Source of the DNA: Klebsiella oxytoca NBRC 105695
Lineage (GTDB): Bacteria > Pseudomonadota > Gammaproteobacteria > Enterobacterales > Enterobacteriaceae
Direction of reading: 5' to 3'
Assembly: GCF_001598695.1 (NCBI RefSeq)
Contig: NZ_BCZK01000020.1
Location: 1-64,000 of the forward strand
DNA length: 64,000 bases
Positions 50,631-58,248 of the stretch are shown one piece after another (positions within the stretch are counted from its first letter, which is position 1; every line of letters starts with the position of its first letter). Under the pieces are notes generated by a model. The model saw nothing but the letters and a program-made list of their open reading frames with translations, had not been told where the DNA came from and ran no database searches. The translations under genes were made by a program, and so were the position numbers.

Positions 50631-50826
50631 ATGAACTCCTTTTCATATAATTAGATAAAAGCATATTCCTTATGCTTAATTTATTTATATTACAGAAGTA
50701 AATAATGTCAATGCAGTGTGCTGATTTTGCTTTTAATTTTTTTCAACCGAAGGGCGAAAAAAACAAGGGGAACCAGAAGAAGCAGCGTAGCGCTTCGATG
50801 AGTTAGCCCTTGCTTATTGATGTAAA
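50631..50826. other. Candidate transfer-origin region upstream of mobC
   Basis: 196 bases between mobC and the DUF3800 gene with no gene. It contains the imperfect repeat GAAGC...GCTTC (50780-50797), A/T tracts, and an AAGGGG/CCCTTG pair. In mobilizable elements oriT usually lies directly upstream of mobC, so this is the first place to look. No known nic sequence was recognised. Confidence 0.4.
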
Positions 50827-51666
50827 TTAGCTAAAAAGGTCAATGGCTTTTTTATTTCTATGTGGATCTTTCGCTCTTATACCCCAATACATTATACCAT
50901 CTGAGTTTTTGAAGTGATATTGTAGGTTACGGATTCTCTTTTTATATTTTGAACGTAATAGTTCAAAGTTAGGATGTATGAATGTATTATTTATAATCCC
51001 GTTACAAAAAGCTTGAGTTGCCATAGGAAATATTAAAGTAGTACATAGTATATCTGCAATTTGCAAGCAAGCATGATTATCGCTAATACCAAATGTTGGA
51101 ACATCATAGAGCCTAGGGAGGCTATCACCTTTATGCTGATGTTTTCTGGTGAAAATACTATGTGCAACATATCGATTTTTAGTAGGATCTCTATAATCTG
51201 CGATAACAACACCATTGTCATTATTTTCGTGTAGATAATGATTAAATCTAATACATATTTGCTGGGTTGTGAGTGTGTAGATAGATTTATCAACTAAAGG
51301 TTGGCCAAAATTTTTAACCCATATACTAGAAACTAACTTAACATCATATTTTTTTAATAAGGTAAAAATTGAATCTATAAATCGAAATATTGATTGAATA
51401 TTTGAAGATGAGAAGTTTTGGTTTTTTATTTTCTTTCGTAGCTCATCACCTTTAATCTCTTTTATGAGAATGTCAAGATCATGATTTAATGTAGAGAACT
51501 TATTTGGGAAATAACGTTTCTTTAATTGTATAAATTCTTTTGTTAGTAATGGAATTTTACTGCCATCTATGAATAAGCCACTTATAACAAGAAGAGGTTG
51601 GATGTTTTGCGTTGGAGAGTTTATTGGCTGAGAATCACCAGCCTCATCAATGAAGCAAAATCTCAT
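50827..51666 (-). CDS. DUF3800 domain protein
   Basis: A 279-residue DUF3800 protein. The family hallmarks are the N-terminal FIDEAGD (residues 4-10) and the later acidic/His-containing CLQIADILCTTL; a third acidic site is VVIADYRDPTKN. DUF3800 is predicted to have an RNase-H-like fold and is common in islands and near defence genes. Its ATG lies 15 bases after an intrinsic terminator that closes a structured leader RNA, with AAGGATA as the ribosome binding site. Nuclease or RNA-processing activity is inferred, not shown. Confidence 0.85.
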   Translation of the reverse strand: MRFCFIDEAGDSQPINSPTQNIQPLLVISGLFIDGSKIPLLTKEFIQLKKRYFPNKFSTLNHDLDILIKEIKGDELRKKIKNQNFSSSNIQSIFRFIDSIFTLLKKYDVKLVSSIWVKNFGQPLVDKSIYTLTTQQICIRFNHYLHENNDNGVVIADYRDPTKNRYVAHSIFTRKHQHKGDSLPRLYDVPTFGISDNHACLQIADILCTTLIFPMATQAFCNGIINNTFIHPNFELLRSKYKKRIRNLQYHFKNSDGIMYWGIRAKDPHRNKKAIDLFS

Positions 51667-51680
51667 AAAATATCCTTGAT

Positions 51681-51798
51681 AAAAAAACGACCACCTCGTG
51701 GTGGCCGCTGCCTACATCTAAGTAGGGGGTGTTGCCAGAACAAACCGACAACGATCGTGGATTGCAAGGAAATCCTTAAACCCACTTTCTTACTATAC
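51681..51798 (-). ncRNA. Structured leader/standalone RNA of the DUF3800 gene, ending in an intrinsic terminator
   Basis: On the minus strand four successive hairpins can be drawn: AAGGA/TCCTT (51766-51777), GTTGTC/GGCAAC (51731-51752), CCTAC/GTAGG around TTAGAT (51711-51726), and a terminator GGCCACC-ACGA-GGTGGTC with seven T (51681-51706). The RNA would be about 100 bases. Structured RNA motifs next to DUF3800 genes were reported from comparative genomics (the DUF3800 RNA motifs), and the layout promoter-RNA-terminator-gene also recalls type III toxin-antitoxin loci. Which motif, if any, it matches is not known. Confidence 0.7.
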
Positions 51799-51833
51799 AA
51801 TCTTACCTTAGCATTTTAAAAAGCATTTGTCAA
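51793..51833 (-). promoter_or_regulatory. Candidate promoter for the DUF3800 leader RNA
   Basis: A consensus TTGACA (51828-51833, minus strand) is followed after 17 bases by TAAGGT (51805-51810). A better -10 hexamer TATAGT lies further down (51793-51798) with a weak -35. Either would start the RNA just upstream of the first hairpin. Confidence 0.5.
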
Positions 51834-51885
51834 CATCTAATACTAGTATTATCTTTAAATACAAGGAAGTTTTTAGGAGAAAGTT

Positions 51886-53055
51886 TTGAAAATTTTAATT
51901 GATACGAATATCTTTCATAATTCATATTATATCAAATCTGCTGACTTGCGTTTAATGTTAAGTTATATAAATAATGAGAGTCATGTATTACTCATTTCGG
52001 ATATAGTATTAAAAGAAGTGGAAAAACACTTTCGGGATGGTTACGATGCAGCTAAAAAAAAGCTAACCTCTGCATTGAATGAGTATAACAGGTTTTTCCC
52101 TATGGGCGATGAAACGAAAGTTGAACATTTTGAAGGTTTTACTGATGCAGATGATCGGAATCCGATTAGATATGATTTTTTAAAGCAGATATATAAATAT
52201 ATTGATAAAAATAAAGTAATAATTATTAAATCTGATGAAGTATCGCATCAATTGATTTGTAAAAAAGCGTTTAATATTGAGAAGCCTTTCAAAAACGATG
52301 GTTCAGGCTATAAGGATAGTTTAATTTGGCTTTCTTTCTTGAATTATCTTGTTGAAAATAAAGTTGAAAATGAGGAAGTGGCTTTTGTCTCTAACAACTC
52401 TCATGATTTTTCTTCCCCAGAGCAAATATCTAATAAAAAAATAGGGGTGGGAGTCTTGCATGATGATCTGAAGGCTGATATTAGTTCTCTGGGTGTAAAA
52501 GCAGATATTAAATATTTTCATTCAGTATCTAATCTTATGAGCCACTATTCTGTAGAGAAAGAGAGGTATCCTACGTCATATGTAGATATCAAAAACTATA
52601 TTGAAATTGGTATGTTTGAAATGGACTTGGGAACTTTTCTTGAAGATTCATTTTTTAAAAATGCGGACAATATAAATGTTACTGACAGTAAAGGTCAGGT
52701 AGATTTATATTTTAAGGCTAAGGCTGTTTATATAGGCAGATTTTCTAAAGTTAAACTTGAGATAATACAAACTGAGTTGAGTGATTTCGGTATATTGTGC
52801 AGATGTCGTTTAGATTACAGTCAAGTTGAAGTTGAACTTACGTTTGACAAAAATGATGATACTTATTACAAATCCCTGTTGAATCATGAGAAACGTCATT
52901 CTTTGAATGATTATGGCAATGATTTTTCTTTAAGCATGAATCACTCTATGCAAATTGAAACGACATTCATATACGTACCAAAGGAAAATAAAGAATACAA
53001 CGAGGACTATGGTAGTATTACAGATATAAGTATTCAATATATTTACTTGGGGTGA
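51886..53055 (+). CDS. PIN-domain protein (DUF4935-like)
   Basis: A 389-residue protein starting at TTG with a strong AGGAGA site. The N-terminal PIN domain begins MKILIDTNIFHNSYY (first Asp at residue 6), with other acidic residues in ISDIVLKEVEKH and a conserved SLIWLSFLNYL, then FVSNNSHDFS. PIN domains are Mg-dependent RNases. The C-terminal 170 residues are beta-rich and unassigned. It is divergent from the DUF3800 unit and points toward the end of the defence operon on the opposite strand. A defence or toxin role is plausible. Confidence 0.8.
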   Translation: MKILIDTNIFHNSYYIKSADLRLMLSYINNESHVLLISDIVLKEVEKHFRDGYDAAKKKLTSALNEYNRFFPMGDETKVEHFEGFTDADDRNPIRYDFLKQIYKYIDKNKVIIIKSDEVSHQLICKKAFNIEKPFKNDGSGYKDSLIWLSFLNYLVENKVENEEVAFVSNNSHDFSSPEQISNKKIGVGVLHDDLKADISSLGVKADIKYFHSVSNLMSHYSVEKERYPTSYVDIKNYIEIGMFEMDLGTFLEDSFFKNADNINVTDSKGQVDLYFKAKAVYIGRFSKVKLEIIQTELSDFGILCRCRLDYSQVEVELTFDKNDDTYYKSLLNHEKRHSLNDYGNDFSLSMNHSMQIETTFIYVPKENKEYNEDYGSITDISIQYIYLG

Positions 53056-53124
53056 TTTTTAAAAAGGAAAGGCGCTATATAATTTAATATAGCTAAGGTA
53101 TATCAATACCCTAGCTATAAATTT

Positions 53125-55446
53125 CTATTTACCGGTATGTGATTGCATGTTGAAGGGTTTTTGCGTCAAACCTGCACGCATGAATCTAAACCTGAGATAT
53201 GAAGAAATATTATCTTCATGTGATGAGAGTATCAACTGCCTATTACTTAACTCACAGCGTAGCAAGTCGCTTAAAGAAGCTATATTTATCTCGTCAAGAG
53301 ATTGAGCTGGATCATCTATCAGAACAAGGGGGGACTTCGCATACACTTTATTAAGTGATAGGAAAAAGGCCAAGCTCAATGCCGATAGCTGTCCAGAACT
53401 CATTGACATGGTTGCGTCATGTTCTGATTTTTCTGCTGTGCAGAACCTCAGTCTATCTCCATTCCCTTCATCTATAAATAGTCCTAAGCCACGTTGATAG
53501 TTTTGGATAAGTCTACCGCTATAAATATGGAACGTTAACTCTATATCAGCAATGGTTTTTTTAGAATAATCTTTGTTTAGTATAGTGAGTTGTTCCTTTA
53601 ATGTGGTAATTTTCTGTTTAGCATTTGTTAAGGCTTTATCCATATCTAACAAATCGTTAAGCTCTTTTTTTAAAGTTTTAAGTCTAAGATTATTCGCTTC
53701 ATTCTTTTTGTATAAGAAATATTTATCTTTTCGATTGATCTGTTCTAAGTCTATGTTGAAAACATCATCTGGTGTAGCGAATGATTCATTCAAGACTGAT
53801 TCCCATCCTTCAGGAAGTGAAATCAGCTCATTTTTCTTTTGTTGACGTATCATCAATACTAATGATTGTTTCCTTAATTCTATTTCTTCTGGTGAATCTG
53901 TAAAGGTCTGCGGGTAAGATATTCCGATTTGTGAAAGTCTTTCATTTATTTTTTTTATTTTCTCGAATATGCTTTTTGACTTTTGTAAACTGTCAAATAT
54001 TTTTTTGTCAAATTTAAGCTGAGTTTGAGCTTCTACCAAACGCAGAATCTCAGCATCTTTAGATTGTTTTATTTCATCGAGTTCGGCTTGTAGCTGTTTC
54101 CCTACATTATCTAATGAACTTTCTAAAGATTTACTTTTAATATCGATTGCGTCCAATAGCAGATCTTTTGTTATCCAGTCATGCCCACAAAGTAAACAAT
54201 GTTTTTCTGATAGAGAAGTTTTCTTTTGATGTTCTTCTGTTAATTTCTTTCTTGCTTGGCTAATCTCTACAAGAATTGCATTTTTCTCACCTATTTCTTT
54301 TTTGTAAAAATCCCTAAGTTGTAAGCGTCTTTTGAAATCGATAATATCAATATTTGTATTATCTTTAATTTTATCAATATCATCCTGACTTATGGAATCT
54401 TCTTTCTTGCGCAAAATGCTTAAAGATAAATTGATCCCATTGTTAATCTTATTCTTTTGAGCCAGTTCCGGGTAGGCTTCAATATGATGTCCTACTTTAA
54501 TTACCTCGGTTAATAGTTTTTCATTTTTGCTTATGAAATTTTCTATTCTGGCATTATCAATAATTACGCGAAGCTGTTCTTTGTTAGTAATTAGGTTTTT
54601 AAGTAATGAAATTTTATTCTCATTTTTTTCTGTTGTTTCAATATCAGAAAAAATTGAAGGGTTCTCAACATCCCATGATGGCGTAGTCAGATGAGTTGAT
54701 ATTTTTTCATATTGCACAGGATTATTGTCATTTGTTCCTGGTACACCTATTGCTTGAATTTGAGATGTGATTGAATCCCTCTTTTGAATGAAATTTAGAC
54801 TGGTTGATTTCCTCGTCAATGCACTTTGAACTCGTCCACATAAATTTATGTTTTCAGTTAGTTCACTAACGTTCATCAAACCACTAATAGCATTTTTTCG
54901 CTGCCTAATACTGTTAGCAAAAATAAATGAACTCTGTCCTTGTTCAAGATAGTTAAGAAAGTTGTAGTTATCAGTGAATTTTTCGCCTAATATTTCATCA
55001 AGTTCGTTTTGTGTAATTAAGGTGCTGTTTTCGTAAGAGTCTAACAAACCTAATTTATAGAGTTTAAATATGCTAAAATTATCTGCTTTATTATTCTGTA
55101 TTATTTTTAAATCTTTTGCATGTGCTCTGCGTGAAAAGTAAAGTTTCTCATTATTATCATTCGACATCTCGACACTGATTTCGATATCATCCTCTCCATT
55201 TGTTTTGTTCCAGAAAAGATTATCACTATAATTTTTAATGCCTCCTGGCATTATTGTTTCACATAGTTGTACAATTCTTTTTATTTTTCCTGTAAACAAT
55301 AATTCTAAAGCATCATATACGCTTGTTTTGCCATATCCATTAGGGCCTTCAAGTGTCAACAAAGAAGAACTCTCAAAATCGAATTCGACTTTATCAAACG
55401 CTTTGAAGTTATTTATTCTCAGCTTTGATAGCTTCCAGTTCTTCAT
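53125..55446 (-). CDS. SMC/Rad50-like ATPase, Lamassu LmuB / ABC-3C type
   Basis: A 773-residue ABC ATPase. Walker A EGPNGYGKTSVYDAL (about 33-47), long coiled coils interrupted by a zinc hook CLLCGHDW (about residue 416), signature MSSGQLSALSLAFFL, Walker B LVLIDDPAQSLDE and H-loop LSSHEDN. Lamassu-type systems use such an ATPase to detect foreign DNA and release a nuclease effector. It overlaps the middle component by 38 bases, completing a three-gene operon. Confidence 0.85.
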   Translation of the reverse strand: MKNWKLSKLRINNFKAFDKVEFDFESSSLLTLEGPNGYGKTSVYDALELLFTGKIKRIVQLCETIMPGGIKNYSDNLFWNKTNGEDDIEISVEMSNDNNEKLYFSRRAHAKDLKIIQNNKADNFSIFKLYKLGLLDSYENSTLITQNELDEILGEKFTDNYNFLNYLEQGQSSFIFANSIRQRKNAISGLMNVSELTENINLCGRVQSALTRKSTSLNFIQKRDSITSQIQAIGVPGTNDNNPVQYEKISTHLTTPSWDVENPSIFSDIETTEKNENKISLLKNLITNKEQLRVIIDNARIENFISKNEKLLTEVIKVGHHIEAYPELAQKNKINNGINLSLSILRKKEDSISQDDIDKIKDNTNIDIIDFKRRLQLRDFYKKEIGEKNAILVEISQARKKLTEEHQKKTSLSEKHCLLCGHDWITKDLLLDAIDIKSKSLESSLDNVGKQLQAELDEIKQSKDAEILRLVEAQTQLKFDKKIFDSLQKSKSIFEKIKKINERLSQIGISYPQTFTDSPEEIELRKQSLVLMIRQQKKNELISLPEGWESVLNESFATPDDVFNIDLEQINRKDKYFLYKKNEANNLRLKTLKKELNDLLDMDKALTNAKQKITTLKEQLTILNKDYSKKTIADIELTFHIYSGRLIQNYQRGLGLFIDEGNGDRLRFCTAEKSEHDATMSMSSGQLSALSLAFFLSLNKVYAKSPLVLIDDPAQSLDEINIASLSDLLRCELSNRQLILSSHEDNISSYLRFRFMRAGLTQKPFNMQSHTGK

Positions 55447-56095
55447 TTATTAATTCCTCAATTAGCATTTCTAAATTTACATCACTTTGTTTATTTGCTG
55501 TGCTGATCTTAGTATATATCTCAGATAAATTTAATGAATCTACCAGCGTGTTGATTTGGAAATCAATTGGAACAATATCCTTTTCTATATCAGGCATTTC
55601 TAAAAAAGGTAGTTTAATGAAAATTCTAGCTGCCATGTTATACAGGCTGGGTCGGGATGGATCTGCTTTATATGTGGAGAATTCTTCATGATCTGAGAGA
55701 ACTGCTCTAAGATTATTAAAGTTCTTCCCGGAAATTAATTGATTCTCTTCATTTGAATAATACAATACATACTTTTTGAAATGATAAGCATTTTCTTCTA
55801 TATCAAATATACTTTTTTCATATTGCTTGTAATTTGAAAGCTTGTCGAGTTGAAAAACTATTATAAGATCAGTGTTTTTTGCAAAAGCTGGAGCTTCTAA
55901 AAGTTCAGTTGGGGTGTTGTTAATAATTAACTCATTAATGAAACTCGCATCTTCAAGTTTATCAGTTCTGTAGGTTATTATATATCGACGTAATGCATCT
56001 TTCTCCTTTTTAAAAAAAGAAATATTTTCTAGCGTACTTTCAACTTCTATAAATTGGTGATCTTCAATAGCTTGTTTTATAAAATTATTTAGCAT
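55409..56095 (-). CDS. Middle component of the ABC-3C/Lamassu operon
   Basis: A 228-residue protein of no obvious catalytic motif, between the nuclease and the ATPase with overlaps of 11 and 38 bases. Position and length fit LmuC, or the middle component of ABC-three-component systems, which links the effector to the SMC-like ATPase. The C-terminus (EMLIEELINEELEAIKAENK) is a helical acidic tail. Identified by context. Confidence 0.7.
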   Translation of the reverse strand: MLNNFIKQAIEDHQFIEVESTLENISFFKKEKDALRRYIITYRTDKLEDASFINELIINNTPTELLEAPAFAKNTDLIIVFQLDKLSNYKQYEKSIFDIEENAYHFKKYVLYYSNEENQLISGKNFNNLRAVLSDHEEFSTYKADPSRPSLYNMAARIFIKLPFLEMPDIEKDIVPIDFQINTLVDSLNLSEIYTKISTANKQSDVNLEMLIEELINEELEAIKAENK

Positions 56096-57323
56096 TTAGT
56101 TCCGCCTCTGCTTTATCAGTAGATATAACCCTTAAATCAAATTCCCTAACAATATGGTTATTGTTCTCTTTAGAGTCGTTAATTTTTGTGATTTTTTCTG
56201 AGGTTGCTGAAATTATCGTATCATCTGATACTTTATAGGCTATTATATTATTATATTCATAAAGCAACGATGCAAGTGTAGCATTATCCCTTATGTGATT
56301 TTTCAACTCTTCTTGGAATGAAGTGTTTCGTCTTCTTCCATCTCTAATTGTCAAAGCTGTTGGGAGATATTTATCTATTTTTTTAGAATAATGAGGTAAG
56401 CCCATTAGTTTTGGTATGTGGGATATTGCTGATACTACATCAAGATAATCCCGGACATCATCTTCATTTATAACATTGTTTTGTCTGTGAGGCTGTAAAG
56501 AGGTATGCAATTGTATGGCAGAGTTATAATTCAAGCTATAAATAAATCTGAAAACGTTTGATATCGATTCAATTTGCTTCACGCTAAAAGCGTCCAAGTC
56601 ATTATAGAACTCAGTTTCAATAATATTTGTTATTTTTTCTTTGGTTAATAATGCTTGATATATTTCGTCTGTCCGATTAAGTGGGGGAGATGATAGTAAT
56701 TCCCAAAAAATGCTACTTGCGATTCTATTATGATATGCTGCGTAGTCTTGTTTTTGTCCATTGTGAACTAAATTATGAATTACAATTACTTTATTAGTTA
56801 TTAGCTCTGAGAGTAAAGTGGATTTTTCAATAATTAAATTTTTTGTTTTAATCAACTTATTGGTATCTAAAAACAATTCAATTTGCTCATCAATCAATTC
56901 ATTTATTTTTGATAGTAAACAGTATTTTATATCGCCATAACTGTAAAACTCCACTATTTTCCCATCATTACTTGTATAATTTTCAAAATTATCAAGTTCT
57001 TTAGCTACATGAAAATATCTGATTGTATTTTCATCACAGTCAGTAGCTATACATGCTGCTTTATAAATAGCTTTGACATATTCAGAACGATATTGCGATA
57101 GCTTTGCTTTCACTTGATGAGTTGATATCACCTTGCCATCACAATAAATAGCAAAGTCATCTGTGCTATCTAATTGCAACTCAAAATTATCAATTATTCT
57201 CTGTTGAAATGATTTTGCCGTTAATAGTTTCAGGCAGTGATAAAGAGCTACTTTCCCTTGGTAAACAAACCCCCCCCAAGAACTGATCGCACTTTCTGGC
57301 AGTGTTTCCTCTATGTTAGACAT
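56085..57323 (-). CDS. Cap4-like nuclease effector of the Lamassu/ABC-3C operon
   Basis: A 412-residue protein. The N-terminal region has a restriction-endonuclease-like pattern: GGFVYQGKVALYHCLKLL, then DSTDDFAIYCDGK and HQVKAKLSQY, giving the D...QxK triad of DUF4297/Cap4-type nucleases. The C-terminal half is helical and probably binds the other two subunits. It is the first gene of the operon, as LmuA or DdmA in related systems, which kill or cure by DNA cleavage upon infection or plasmid entry. Confidence 0.8.
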   Translation of the reverse strand: MSNIEETLPESAISSWGGFVYQGKVALYHCLKLLTAKSFQQRIIDNFELQLDSTDDFAIYCDGKVISTHQVKAKLSQYRSEYVKAIYKAACIATDCDENTIRYFHVAKELDNFENYTSNDGKIVEFYSYGDIKYCLLSKINELIDEQIELFLDTNKLIKTKNLIIEKSTLLSELITNKVIVIHNLVHNGQKQDYAAYHNRIASSIFWELLSSPPLNRTDEIYQALLTKEKITNIIETEFYNDLDAFSVKQIESISNVFRFIYSLNYNSAIQLHTSLQPHRQNNVINEDDVRDYLDVVSAISHIPKLMGLPHYSKKIDKYLPTALTIRDGRRRNTSFQEELKNHIRDNATLASLLYEYNNIIAYKVSDDTIISATSEKITKINDSKENNNHIVREFDLRVISTDKAEAELNAK

Positions 57324-57474
57324 TTTTTATCCTATGAAAATTTTACTGAACATAGCTATAAATCAGAATTCTTACATAGACATACTAATCATTTTTAGTG
57401 CGATTGAAATGCAAAATGTTCACTATCTCGCTCATAAATGTGAGAAAGTTCAATTATGAGAGCAGCTAAAGATT

Positions 57475-57771
57475 TTAATCGGTATATCCTTCTGTTGAGG
57501 TTAACTTGCCAATAACACTGATTGATGAGTTTCCAAAGGATGCTGCTTCTACATACTCACCCCACCAGAGCATCATCTCTCTACGCAGTTCAAGGTATTG
57601 AGCACGATTGCAGGCTCTCCTGACTTCGTAAGTATCGATATGTGCTAACGCAGCTTCAATCACATCAGGAGGAAATCCTTTCTCTTTAAGCACTGTTGAG
57701 GCAATAGCTCTCATCCCATGACCGACAAAAAGATCTTGAAGCCCATACTTATAATGGCATGTTAGCCTCCT
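57475..57771 (-). pseudogene. Decayed C-terminal remnant of a P4-type integrase
   Basis: About 100 codons homologous to the C-terminus of P4-family integrases: GHGMRAIAS (His and Arg of the active site), EAALAHIDTYEVRRACNRAQYLELRREMMLWWGEYV. The catalytic Tyr expected ten residues after the final His is Cys (RACNR instead of AYNR). The reading frame runs upstream only to about 57816, with no homology before FRRL. It is therefore dead and marks the end of an older element, between the defence operon and the His-Xaa-Ser genes. Confidence 0.85.
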
Positions 57772-57923
57772 AAATTTTAACCTGTTCGAGCTGCTGATGA
57801 TAATCGGAAAATATCATTATTTACATAGGGATAAGCAACATCATTTTTCAGAATCGCCATTCAGATGCTAACATCCTGTAACATATTAATTAAATGGTGT
57901 ATCCTCATTTCTATAGGAAAAAT

Positions 57924-57937
57924 CCGCTTTAAAGCGG
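57924..57937. promoter_or_regulatory. Palindrome upstream of hxsD
   Basis: CCGCTTT-AAAGCGG is a perfect 14-bp dyad 32 bases before the hxsD start. It could be an operator for the hxs operon. The region between 57772 and 57969 is otherwise without a gene. Confidence 0.45.
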
Positions 57938-57969
57938 TTGCTGATTGTGATTATTAGTTTTGTGAGGCA

Positions 57970-58248
57970 ATGGCAATGTGCGAAAGGACGTTAAAAAAAG
58001 ATGTTTATTCTGAATGGGTTATACGCAATAGCCTGTACTGGATGACTTCTCTTACTCAATGGAAGCTTTGTGAAGATATATCCTCTTGGACAATCTCTTT
58101 TGAAAACGATAGCCCCGAATGCCTCTATGAATTCGAGAGGCTGCTGAATGATTACACTTTGCGAGAAAAACTACAGCATAAAACAGGGGCGTTGAGAGAT
58201 TCTATTGTCAATAAAGTGCTTCGCAGTGTCGATGAAAGGCTATCGTAA
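57970..58248 (+). CDS. hxsD: His-Xaa-Ser system protein HxsD
   Basis: A 92-residue protein containing ERLLNDYTLREKLQ, the diagnostic LLNDYxLRE motif for which the family (TIGR03976) is named. It is the first of four coupled genes; its stop shares a base with the hxsB start (TAATG). The role is not established; it may be a partner or carrier for the radical SAM enzymes. Confidence 0.93.
   Translation: MAMCERTLKKDVYSEWVIRNSLYWMTSLTQWKLCEDISSWTISFENDSPECLYEFERLLNDYTLREKLQHKTGALRDSIVNKVLRSVDERLS

Noticed and set aside
51681-51798. Retron msr-msd interpretation of the structured RNA
   Set aside because: No reverse transcriptase gene lies nearby, and the RNA ends in an ordinary terminator.
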